From NCBI GenBank assembly GCA_036733285.1, contig DAINAU010000122.1, forward strand, positions 1 through 12,987: a stretch of 12,987 nt of DNA. Direction: 5' to 3'. The position numbers and the translations under genes are program-made. Of this stretch, positions 1-7,106 are shown one piece after another. Numbering within the stretch: position 1 is the first letter of the stretch; every line of letters begins with the position of its first letter. The stretch comes from JAGOBX01 sp036733285. Lineage in GTDB: Bacteria > JAGOBX01. The notes under the pieces are model-generated. The model was not told where the DNA came from. It was given only the letters and a program-made list of their open reading frames with translations, and searched no databases.

Positions 1-7
1 CGCTCCG

Positions 8-22
8 CGCAGGCTACCTGCG
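8..22. repeat. GC-rich hairpin CGCAGG-CTA-CCTGCG
   Basis: A perfect 6-bp inverted repeat with a 3-nt loop sits in a short GC-rich island at the window edge. There is no T-run directly after it, so it is not a typical intrinsic terminator. It may be a REP-like palindromic unit or the edge of a longer repeat. The window edge prevents a decision. Confidence 0.4.
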
Positions 23-172
23 GTTACTTGAAATTAAACCGCGTTCGCGATTGAAAATTATTAAAATTAAATCGTATTTTCTTTAGAAAACTAAAAAATT
101 TGCTTTCTGTTTTTTTCTGACTTTTATTTTACTCGTCGATATTGCATTCTGTGAAAATATTAAAATTGTTTC

Positions 173-200
173 TTGACAAAGTGTGATTTATTAATAAAAT
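173..200 (+). promoter_or_regulatory. Candidate sigma-70 promoter for the epimerase-dehydrogenase pair
   Basis: A consensus -35 box TTGACA (173-178) is followed after 16 bp by TAAAAT (195-200), which matches TATAAT at five of six positions. Transcription would start near 207 and give a leader of about 97 nt before the start codon at 304. The full-consensus -35 makes this one of the two best promoters in the window. The surrounding AT-richness makes the exact -10 uncertain. Confidence 0.6.
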
Positions 201-303
201 ATATTAACTTGAAAATATTATATTCTTAAAATTATGGTTTTGAATAATCATATCAAATATATTTTAAGATTATAAATAATAGCGATTTATAAAGAAGGAA
301 TGT

Positions 304-1281
304 ATGATGAAATATTTAATTACCGGCGGCGCCGGTTTTATTGGTTCGCATCTTGCCGAAACGCTTTTAAGACAAGGAAACAAAGTCGTTATCATAGACG
401 ATTTATCGACGGGCAGCATCAATAATATAGAAACATTTAAAAACCATCCCAATCTGGAAAAACATATCGACACAATTCTAAACGAAGAATTGTTGGCTGA
501 TTTGGTAAAAGAAGCTGATTTTATATATCATCTCGCGGCGGCGGTCGGCGTAAAATACATAATCGAAAACGCGCTTCATTCGTTATTGATTAATTCGAAA
601 GGAACCGAACTTGTTTTAAAATACGCGAATAAATTCGGAAATAAACCGTTGCTCATAACCTCCACTTCAGAGGTTTATGGGAAAAATGAAAACGTTCCGT
701 TCAAAGAAACTGACGATAGTTTGCTTGGTCCCACATATATTACGAGATGGGGGTACGCTTGTTCAAAAGCGTTCGATGAATTTTTGGCGTTGGCATATTA
801 CAGGGAGCGCAAACTTCCGGTTACAATCGTAAGATTATTCAACACTTGCGGACCTCGGCAAACCGGTCAGTATGGAATGGTTATTCCGAGATTTGTAATG
901 CAGGCTTTAAAAAACGAACCCTTGACGGTTTTCGGAGACGGCGAACAAACGAGAAGTTTCACTTCTGTTTACGACGTTTGCTGGGCGTTGATTAAATTAT
1001 CGGTTTCAGAAAACGCCGCGGGCGAAATTTTCAATATCGGAAACAATATTCCTATCAGCATAAAAGAGCTCGCCGAAAAAATCGTATCGCTGACAAAAAG
1101 CAAATCGCCGATTAAATTCATATCATACGAAGACGCCTTTGAAAAGGGATTCGAGGATATGAAACATAGAATTCCGGATATTTCCAAAATTTCGCAATAT
1201 ACGGGATACAAACCAAAAATAAATACGGAAGATTTATTAATTTCAGTTATAAAAGAAAAACAATTAAAGCTGGAGGGGTAA
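304..1281 (+). CDS. NAD-dependent sugar-nucleotide decarboxylase/epimerase (extended SDR)
   Basis: This is a 325-residue extended short-chain dehydrogenase acting on a nucleotide sugar in the cytoplasm. The Rossmann motif GGAGFIG is at residues 8-14, and the catalytic YxxxK is Y151/K155 within RWGYACSK. The stretch TSTSEVYG (119-126) supplies S122-E123, and DMKHR ends in R289. From what I know of E. coli ArnA, these correspond to its decarboxylase residues S433, E434 and R619, so a UDP-uronic acid decarboxylase (UXS/ArnA type) is more likely than a plain 4-epimerase. The exact substrate is not shown by the sequence. AAGAAGGA at 292-299 supports the start at 304; a second ATG directly follows at 307. 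The next gene, a UDP-sugar 6-dehydrogenase 7 bp downstream, would supply a uronate substrate. Alternatives are a UDP-glucuronate or UDP-GlcNAcA 4-epimerase. Confidence 0.85.
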   Translation: MMKYLITGGAGFIGSHLAETLLRQGNKVVIIDDLSTGSINNIETFKNHPNLEKHIDTILNEELLADLVKEADFIYHLAAAVGVKYIIENALHSLLINSKGTELVLKYANKFGNKPLLITSTSEVYGKNENVPFKETDDSLLGPTYITRWGYACSKAFDEFLALAYYRERKLPVTIVRLFNTCGPRQTGQYGMVIPRFVMQALKNEPLTVFGDGEQTRSFTSVYDVCWALIKLSVSENAAGEIFNIGNNIPISIKELAEKIVSLTKSKSPIKFISYEDAFEKGFEDMKHRIPDISKISQYTGYKPKINTEDLLISVIKEKQLKLEG

Positions 1282-1288
1282 AAAATTT

Positions 1289-2590
1289 ATGAGTTTATCT
1301 TTAAAATTAAAAAATAAAACCGCAAAAGTCGGCATTATCGGACTTGGTTATGTCGGACTTCCGCTTGCGGTTGAATTCGCAAAAGCCGGATTTTCAGTTA
1401 CCGGCATAGATATATCGCCGGAAGTCGTCAACAATGTCAACGCCGGAAAATCTTATATTATAGACGTTTCATCGTCAGAATTATCGTCTCTTGTTAAAAA
1501 GAAAAAAATAAGAGCGACGGCGGATTTTTCAGTAATTAGAGAACTTGACACGATAAATATCTGCGTTCCGACGCCGCTGCGCAAATCAAAAGACCCTGAT
1601 GTTTCCTTTATCATATCTGCGGTAACTGAAATTCAGAAGTTTATAAAAAAGGAACAATTAATAATTCTTGAAAGCACGACGTATCCGGGAACCACCGAAG
1701 AAATTGTAAAACCGCTGCTTGAAGAAACCGGTTTAAAAGCCGGCGTTGATTTTTATCTTGCGTTTTCGCCCGAGCGCGTGGATCCGGGCAACAAAAATTT
1801 TAATACGAAAAATACGCCGAAGGTGGTTGGCGGTTCGACTCCAAAATGCGGAGAGCTCGCCAAACAGTTTTATTCTAAAGCTATTCAAACGGTTAGCGGA
1901 GTTAGTTCGACTCAAACCGCGGAACTTGTTAAACTTCTTGAAAACACATTCCGCGCGGTTAATATAGGTTTGGTGAACGAGATGGCGCTTATGTGCGACA
2001 AACTCGGAATTAATATCTGGGAAGTGATTGACGCGGCTTCTACAAAACCTTTTGGATTTATGCCTTTTTATCCAGGACCGGGACTTGGCGGACACTGTAT
2101 TCCGATAGACCCGTTATATTTGTCGTGGAAAGCCAAATTTTATAATTTCACGGCAAGGTTTATCGAACTCGCCGACGAAGTCAACAGTAGTATGCCGGAT
2201 TATACAGTCGCAAAAATTGCCGAGGGATTAAACGATTTTAAAAAATGTTTGAACGGTTCGAGAATTCTTGTTTTAGGGATAACATACAAAGCGAATATAA
2301 GCGACGTCCGCGAATCTCCAGCTATAACTGTTATTGAAAAACTTGAAAAACAAAAAGCGAAAGTATTTTATAACGATCCTTATGTTCCTGAAATTCAGAT
2401 TCATAATAAGTTATACAGTTCGGTGAAACTGACGGATAAAATTCTTAATGATTTTGACGCCGTAGTAATTACCGCTTCTCATTCCGCATATAAATGGAAA
2501 TCTATATTTAAAAAGAACATTCCGGTTATAGACGCCCGGAACGCTTTAAAAAACGAGAAGAATCTGAATTGTTCGATTTATAGATTATAA
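1289..2590 (+). CDS. wbpA: UDP-N-acetylglucosamine 6-dehydrogenase (WbpA-type nucleotide sugar dehydrogenase)
   Basis: This 433-residue enzyme oxidises C6 of a UDP-hexose to a carboxylate using two NAD+. The N-terminal NAD site is GLGYVGLPLA (18-27). The middle domain has ESTTYPG (128-134), FSPERVDPG (159-167) and the helix with K215 in AELVKLLENT. The active-site motif GPGLGGHCIPIDP places the catalytic cysteine at C270. The C-terminal UDP-binding domain starts around GITYKANISDVRESPA. The PGPGLGGHCIPIDP and FSPERVDPG wording is that of the UDP-GlcNAc 6-dehydrogenases (WbpA/TviB group) rather than Ugd/TuaD UDP-glucose dehydrogenases, so UDP-GlcNAc is the likeliest substrate. A strong GGAGGGG (1272-1278) overlaps the stop of the preceding gene, so the two are one operon. 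All catalytic residues are intact. UDP-glucose or UDP-GalNAc as substrate cannot be ruled out. Confidence 0.9.
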   Translation: MSLSLKLKNKTAKVGIIGLGYVGLPLAVEFAKAGFSVTGIDISPEVVNNVNAGKSYIIDVSSSELSSLVKKKKIRATADFSVIRELDTINICVPTPLRKSKDPDVSFIISAVTEIQKFIKKEQLIILESTTYPGTTEEIVKPLLEETGLKAGVDFYLAFSPERVDPGNKNFNTKNTPKVVGGSTPKCGELAKQFYSKAIQTVSGVSSTQTAELVKLLENTFRAVNIGLVNEMALMCDKLGINIWEVIDAASTKPFGFMPFYPGPGLGGHCIPIDPLYLSWKAKFYNFTARFIELADEVNSSMPDYTVAKIAEGLNDFKKCLNGSRILVLGITYKANISDVRESPAITVIEKLEKQKAKVFYNDPYVPEIQIHNKLYSSVKLTDKILNDFDAVVITASHSAYKWKSIFKKNIPVIDARNALKNEKNLNCSIYRL

Positions 2591-2601
2591 TTATGAATTT
2601 G

Positions 2602-2628
2602 CGCGGCGGATTCTTTTCGCCGCGTTTT
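2602..2628 (+). terminator. Intrinsic terminator after the dehydrogenase
   Basis: The perfect 7-bp stem CGCGGCG / CGCCGCG (2602-2608 and 2618-2624) has a 9-nt loop and is followed by TTTT. It begins 12 nt after the stop codon at 2590. The stem is all G and C in an AT-rich context. The T-run is short, so termination may be partial. No obvious promoter lies between it and the next gene, so read-through may feed the downstream genes. Confidence 0.7.
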
Positions 2629-2647
2629 CCTTAGCATTAAACTCATT

Positions 2648-3727
2648 ATGGATTTATTGTTTCAATATTTTTCAAGATACTCTTTTTTAATAGAATTAGG
2701 TTATTTTCATATACTGATATTTGGAATAATTGCGGGCTGGATTTTAACCTTCCTCGTAAAAAAAACGGCTATAAAATTCAAAATCGTCGATATTCCGAAT
2801 AAGCGGAAAATGCATAGCGCTCCAATCCCTTTGCTTGGAGGTGTCGCGATTTTCGCGGCTTTTACAGTTTCATTGCTGTTTTATCATTTTTTATTTAAGA
2901 ATTCAATTTTTCTAAATTATGAATATCTCTCGATTTTTATCGGGTGCGCGTTTATCCATATAGTTGGAATTGTGGACGACATTAAGCATCTGACTCCGAA
3001 AACAAAACTTGTTTGTCAAATCATAGCGGCGGTTATCGTAATATCCGGCGGAACGCGGACGGATTTATTCGTCAAAAGTTTTTATTTCAACGCCGCGGTT
3101 ACAATTTGCTGGATAGTCGTCATAACTAATTCCTTTAACCTGCTCGATAATATGGACGGATTGTCTTCGGGAATCGCCTGTATTTGTTCTTTTATATTTT
3201 TTATAATCGCTATTAATCAAGGGCAATATCATATCGCTGTTTTATCAATTGCCGTATGCGCCGCGGCTCTCGGTTTTCTGCCCTATAATTTTTCGCCGGC
3301 TTCGATTTTTATGGGAGACGGCGGCAGTTTGTTTTTAGGTTTTATTATTTCTATCATAGCCATCAAAGGCATATATATTCAATATTCTCTTCTAACAAAA
3401 CTTCCGGTCATAATCCCTTTGCTCGTATTGTTTATTCCTATGTATGACACGCTTTCTGTAATTTTTATAAGGAAAAAACTGAACATCTCGATATTCACGG
3501 CGGACAAACGTCATTTTTCCCATCGCCTTGTAAATCTTGGAATCAAGCCTAAATACGCGGTTTTGATTATATATATGGCTACTTTATCAACCGGAATAAC
3601 CGCGGCTCTGCTTCCGAAACTTCAGTTAATCGACGCTATTATCATTTTAATTCATACGATAATGGTATTCGGCATAATTGCGGTGCTCGAATGGTTTGGG
3701 TTTAAAAATAATGGCAACTCTAATTAA
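2648..3727 (+). CDS. Polyprenyl-phosphate sugar-1-phosphate transferase (WecA/TagO/MraY family)
   Basis: This 359-residue polytopic inner-membrane enzyme transfers a sugar-1-phosphate from a UDP-sugar, usually UDP-GlcNAc, onto undecaprenyl phosphate and so starts a surface glycan. The family motifs are all present in order: DIPNKRKMHSAPIPLLGG (48-65); GIVDD with the Asp pair D110/D111; NSFNLLDNMDG (161-171); FMGDGGS (221-227); and the cytoplasmic HFSHRL (289-294) typical of the WecA/TagO/WbpL branch rather than MraY. About ten hydrophobic segments are visible. The only nearby ATG is 2648, and no clear Shine-Dalgarno precedes it, so initiation is probably weak. Its last 17 bases overlap the next gene. 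It lies downstream of a terminator but in the same direction as the sugar-nucleotide genes, which suggests one glycan pathway with separate or attenuated expression. The sugar specificity is inferred. Confidence 0.9.
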   Translation: MDLLFQYFSRYSFLIELGYFHILIFGIIAGWILTFLVKKTAIKFKIVDIPNKRKMHSAPIPLLGGVAIFAAFTVSLLFYHFLFKNSIFLNYEYLSIFIGCAFIHIVGIVDDIKHLTPKTKLVCQIIAAVIVISGGTRTDLFVKSFYFNAAVTICWIVVITNSFNLLDNMDGLSSGIACICSFIFFIIAINQGQYHIAVLSIAVCAAALGFLPYNFSPASIFMGDGGSLFLGFIISIIAIKGIYIQYSLLTKLPVIIPLLVLFIPMYDTLSVIFIRKKLNISIFTADKRHFSHRLVNLGIKPKYAVLIIYMATLSTGITAALLPKLQLIDAIIILIHTIMVFGIIAVLEWFGFKNNGNSN

Positions 3728-4601
3728 TTATTTTATTTTAATAAGACCAAAACAATGGTTGAAAAACGTCCTTGTTTTTGCCGGAATAATTTTCGGATGC
3801 AAATTTTTTGAAATAGAATCGCTAATCAATGTTATGCTCGGTTTTATTAGTTTCAGTCTTGTATCGAGCGGTTTATACGTTGTTAACGACGTCATAGATA
3901 AAGAAAAAGATTCATTGCATCCGGTAAAAAACAAAAGACCCATAGCTTCCGGAAAAATAAAACCGTTGTCCGCGATACCGGTTTCCCTCATTCTTCTTAT
4001 CGCCGGCGTATATTTGAGTTATTCGATAAACCTCAATTTTTTTTATTGTATTATCATATATTTTATTATTATGATAAGCTATAGTTTTTATCTGAAAAAT
4101 ATAGCCATACTCGACGCTCTGATAATTTCTGCCGGATTTGTCATCAGAGCCGTTTCAGGAGCTTATATAGTTCGGGTTGAAATCTCTCCTTGGCTTTTAA
4201 TCTGCACTTTTCTTCTTGCGCTTCTTATCGCGTTTGGAAAACGAAGAAATGAAATTACCGTTCTCGGCGATTCCGCGGATTCTCACAGAAAAAATTTAAA
4301 GGATTATTCGGTTCAAATACTTGATTATTACATTGCGATTACCGCGTCTTGTTCGGTAATCGCTTATTCATTGTATTGCATATCCGATAGAACCGAAAAA
4401 GCTTTTCACACGGATAAACTTATTTTCACGATACCTTTTGTGATTTACGGAATTTTCAGATATTTATATCTTCTTTTTTTTAAAAAAATCGGCGGAGAAC
4501 CCGAGCTTTTATTGTTTAGAGATAAATCGTTATTGCTTGACGTCATACTGTGGTCGGGAACTTCGATATTAATAATATACAAATATTCTTTAAGGTCATA
4601 A
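3711..4601 (+). CDS. UbiA-family prenyltransferase, decaprenyl-phosphate phosphoribosyltransferase-like
   Basis: The 296-residue membrane protein is of the UbiA superfamily. The first Asp-rich motif is NDVIDKEKD (59-67, NDxxDxxxD). The second region has YSFYLKN followed by D135 and RAVSGAY, and FGKRRNE lies at 175-181. The N-terminal LIRPKQWLKNVLVFA and the FGKRRNE loop are typical of 5-phosphoribosyl-1-pyrophosphate:polyprenyl-phosphate phosphoribosyltransferases (mycobacterial Rv3806c/UbiA type). These make polyprenyl-phosphoryl-phosphoribose, precursor of lipid-linked ribose or arabinose donors. The start at ATG 3711 is preferred over an upstream TTG at 3678 because homologues begin near LIRPKQW and because it gives a short 17-bp overlap with the previous gene, consistent with translational coupling. 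No DprE1/DprE2 epimerase partner is in the window. Another prenyl transfer, as in haem O, menaquinone or ubiquinone synthesis, is less likely from the motif wording and context. Confidence 0.8.
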   Translation: MATLINYFILIRPKQWLKNVLVFAGIIFGCKFFEIESLINVMLGFISFSLVSSGLYVVNDVIDKEKDSLHPVKNKRPIASGKIKPLSAIPVSLILLIAGVYLSYSINLNFFYCIIIYFIIMISYSFYLKNIAILDALIISAGFVIRAVSGAYIVRVEISPWLLICTFLLALLIAFGKRRNEITVLGDSADSHRKNLKDYSVQILDYYIAITASCSVIAYSLYCISDRTEKAFHTDKLIFTIPFVIYGIFRYLYLLFFKKIGGEPELLLFRDKSLLLDVILWSGTSILIIYKYSLRS

Positions 4602-4604
4602 CTT

Positions 4605-5693
4605 ATGAAAATAAATTTTAAACTAATTTTTGGAATATTAATGAGCGTTTTGTTTCTCTATCTTTCTATGAAAGACGTGAGTTTTTCCGAAGTCTGGAAT
4701 TCCTTAAAACAAATAAAATATTATTACATTGTTTTTATGATACTGATAACTTATCTGACATACGTTATAAGAACGCTGCGCTGGCAGATACTTCTCGAAC
4801 CATTAAAAAAAACAAGTTATTCGAATTTATTTCCGACCGTAATGGTGTCCTTTTTTTTATTGATAATACTTCCCGCGCGTCTTGGCGAATTTGCCAGAGC
4901 TTATCTTGTGGGCGTAAAAGAAAAAATAAGCAAAACCGGCGCGTTTTCAACCGTAGTCGTCGAACGGATTCTCGACGGATGCGTTACGGTATTAATATTT
5001 TTAATAGCTGTTATGATTTCCACGGAAAGCTCCGGAATTCAACTTGCGGAATTTAAGGTGAAATCCGGAATTTTACGGATAATATTCGGATTGTTCGCTT
5101 CGGTAGATAATACGGTTGAAGGAGAAGCCCTTGTAAAATTCACTCTAATGAATTTTATTTATTACGTTTCTTTTTTTTACGGAGGCGCTTTACTCTTTGT
5201 TATAGCGCTTAAAATATTCGGCAAAAAAATGATTTCGTTTATAAACTCTATTCTTTTTTTTGTTCCGCAAAAGATTAGAAATATTATAGATAACGCGCTT
5301 AATTCTTTTATACTGGGATTGAATTCTTTATCGAGTTTGAAATCAATCGTATCTTCCGTTTTTTATTCTGTTCTTTTATGGCTCATTATCGGAATAAACA
5401 ATTATGTCATTCTTTTAAGTTTCGGCATTGAATGCAAATTTTATATAGCTTTCATCATACTCGGATTTATGGTGCTTGGAGTTATGATTCCAGCCGCGCC
5501 TGGTTTTATAGGAACTTATCATTGGGTTATTATGCTGGCGTTTAAATATTATCTTCCTGAAATTGACGCTAACGAGGCCGCGAGTTATGCTTGGACTGCG
5601 TGGTTTATTGGAAACGCGTTTCTCGTAATTATGGGTTTTTATTATTTCAAACGGGAAAACGTAAGTATCGGCGAAATAAATAAATCGGCGTAA
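4605..5693 (+). CDS. Flippase-like membrane protein (LPG_synthase_TM / YbhN / UPF0104 family)
   Basis: This 362-residue polytopic inner-membrane protein has roughly eight hydrophobic segments. The family landmarks are RTLRWQILLEP (56-66), LPARLGEFARAYLVG (89-103), VVVERILDG (117-125) and, near the end, PAAPGFIGTYHW. These match the integral-membrane domain of lysylphosphatidylglycerol synthase MprF. The cytoplasmic aminoacyl-transferase domain of MprF is missing, so it is not an LPG synthase itself. Stand-alone members often sit in glycan and lipid loci and are thought to move lipids or lipid-linked sugars across the membrane; that role is inferred here. It starts 3 bp after the preceding stop, with TAAGG at 4591-4595 inside the end of the previous gene, and is the last gene of the rightward operon. 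A GGCG-TAA-CGCC hairpin spans its stop codon (5687-5697) without a T-run, facing the convergent gene 26 bp away. Confidence 0.85.
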   Translation: MKINFKLIFGILMSVLFLYLSMKDVSFSEVWNSLKQIKYYYIVFMILITYLTYVIRTLRWQILLEPLKKTSYSNLFPTVMVSFFLLIILPARLGEFARAYLVGVKEKISKTGAFSTVVVERILDGCVTVLIFLIAVMISTESSGIQLAEFKVKSGILRIIFGLFASVDNTVEGEALVKFTLMNFIYYVSFFYGGALLFVIALKIFGKKMISFINSILFFVPQKIRNIIDNALNSFILGLNSLSSLKSIVSSVFYSVLLWLIIGINNYVILLSFGIECKFYIAFIILGFMVLGVMIPAAPGFIGTYHWVIMLAFKYYLPEIDANEAASYAWTAWFIGNAFLVIMGFYYFKRENVSIGEINKSA

Positions 5694-5719
5694 CGCCTTC
5701 GGCAAACTTTCATATTGTC

Positions 5720-7105
5720 TTAAAAATCAATGTTTTTTACGTTATTATCGAATTCGTTCAATGATTCTTCTACGCTTTTAGCGCCGTGAAAAACCGATTC
5801 AAATAGCGCGATTATATATTTTTTCAATTCCGAATATTTGATTTTTTCAGAACCGGTTAATGAAGTCCCGTGTTTTTCCAATATATCCGAATATGTTTTT
5901 ACTTCCGGCTCAATAGGATTATTTTGAAATAAAATCGCGTTTACAGATTTTCTTGAAGTGATATAATTTATGGTTTCAAGACTTCTGATATTATCTTTTG
6001 AAACAAGAAATTTGGCGAACTCCATAACATATTTTTTTTTAATTTTATTTTTTTGTTTGAAAACTATAAAGCCGCCGGTTGTGGTATGCGCCGAAGGTTT
6101 AATTCCTTCGATTGCCGGAAACGGAGCAATCGCCGGAGTAAAAGTTTCTTTTACTTTTCCTTCCACGAAATTTCTTTTTATCCTGCCTATTTCATACGGT
6201 CCTCCGAAACATATAGCCGTTTTATGATTGTGAAACAAAGAGACTATATCGTAAAAATCCATAGCTTCGGCGCCTGGAGCGCATACTTTGTGTTTATCCG
6301 CCAGACTTTTTAAAAAATGAAGAGCCGCCGCTGTTTCTTTAGAATTCAAAATAATTTTATCCTCGTTTTCATTGAACAATCTGCCGCCGAAATTATAAAT
6401 AAAAGCGAGAATATTCAATTCGTCTTTCGCTGAAAACGCTATGGCGTATTTTTTATCTGAATTGTCAGCCGAATGGTTAGTCAATTTTTTTGCAATCTCA
6501 AGAAATTCGTTCATAGTCCAACCGTTTCTGATTATTTTATCAACGTCAATTCCGGCTTCTACAAATCTTTCTTTATATAACAGCATCGAGGCGCCCATTC
6601 CGTTTGTTCCGTAATGCCATGGAAAAAGATAATGTTTTCCGTTATATTCTCCGAACTCGTAACATTGTTTTATGAAATCGGATTTGTCCTCCTCGCTGAA
6701 ATAATCGTCCACAGGTTCAAGTATTCCGGCTTTAACAAATTTTAAATCGTAATATTTAAAAATATCCGGTTGATTTCCAGCCGCTATTGCCGCGCTTATT
6801 TTTTGTTTTAATTCTCTGTTCGAAACTATTGAGCATTCTATTTTCACTTCGGGATATTTTAACATAAACCGCTTTGCTATCCATTCCGGATAATCGGAAT
6901 TTGTTACGGGAACCGAAGCGTTGTGACCGGGCGGAGTTATAACCCAAGGATTTATCCAGAATTTGATTGTAACAGGCTCTCCATCCGTTTCGCTATTTAG
7001 GGAACCGGCGCCGCGATTGCAGGAACAAAAACAAAACATTATTGCCGATAAGAACAATACGAGCGTTTTGATTTTTGATAATATTAGATTTAAAATATAT
7101 AGCAT
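5720..7105 (-). CDS. Extracellular solute-binding lipoprotein (ABC transporter family 1, sugar-type)
   Basis: The 461-residue secreted lipoprotein starts with positively charged K11/K13, a hydrophobic core of about 12 residues and a lipobox ending FCSC, with C29 as the likely lipidated cysteine. The mature part opens with TIKFWINPW and continues with a YPEVKIECSIV strand and AAGNQPDIFKYYD, the usual layout of MalE/UgpB-like family-1 binding proteins. Later landmarks are HYGTNGMGASMLLYKERF, the fold-typical region with ICFGGPYEIGR, and TTGGFIVFKQKN. The family captures oligosaccharides or related solutes for an ABC importer. No permease or ATPase gene is nearby, so it is an orphan here and the ligand is unknown. 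The start codon lies 1 nt after the pheT stop (TGA-T-ATG) and no Shine-Dalgarno is visible, so translation is probably coupled to pheT. Its 3' end converges with the flippase-like gene. Confidence 0.85.
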   Translation of the reverse strand: MLYILNLILSKIKTLVLFLSAIMFCFCSCNRGAGSLNSETDGEPVTIKFWINPWVITPPGHNASVPVTNSDYPEWIAKRFMLKYPEVKIECSIVSNRELKQKISAAIAAGNQPDIFKYYDLKFVKAGILEPVDDYFSEEDKSDFIKQCYEFGEYNGKHYLFPWHYGTNGMGASMLLYKERFVEAGIDVDKIIRNGWTMNEFLEIAKKLTNHSADNSDKKYAIAFSAKDELNILAFIYNFGGRLFNENEDKIILNSKETAAALHFLKSLADKHKVCAPGAEAMDFYDIVSLFHNHKTAICFGGPYEIGRIKRNFVEGKVKETFTPAIAPFPAIEGIKPSAHTTTGGFIVFKQKNKIKKKYVMEFAKFLVSKDNIRSLETINYITSRKSVNAILFQNNPIEPEVKTYSDILEKHGTSLTGSEKIKYSELKKYIIALFESVFHGAKSVEESLNEFDNNVKNIDF

Positions 7106-7106
7106 A

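Larger units (their letters stand above)
1..303. other. Intergenic region upstream of the glycan locus
   Basis: No convincing gene is seen here. The first ~50 bases are much richer in G and C than the rest and contain a perfect 6-bp hairpin (8-22) and a CGCG-TT-CGCG palindrome (40-49). They could be the tail of an upstream gene, a terminator remnant or a dispersed repeat. One frame stays open from base 1 to a TGA at 52-54 and another to a TAG at about 85-87, so a truncated gene end cannot be excluded. From about 55 onward the sequence is very AT-rich. It contains a promoter at 173-200 and a Shine-Dalgarno sequence, AAGAAGGA, at 292-299 for the following gene. Confidence 0.6.

Noticed and set aside
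1298..1313. Shared 16-nt TCTTTAAAATTAAAAA just after the start codons of the dehydrogenase (1298-1313) and response regulator (12641-12656), both with GGAGGGG upstream
   Set aside because: Both encode SLKLK-like lysine-rich starts in AT-rich DNA; chance and codon preference are enough to explain it.
1733..2095. Long - strand frame inside the dehydrogenase gene
   Set aside because: It overlaps conserved dehydrogenase motifs, has basic low-complexity content and no ribosome site; it is a shadow frame.
3678..3710. Upstream TTG start of the UbiA-family gene
   Set aside because: It would add 11 residues encoded in the overlap with the previous gene; ATG 3711 fits the family N-terminus better.
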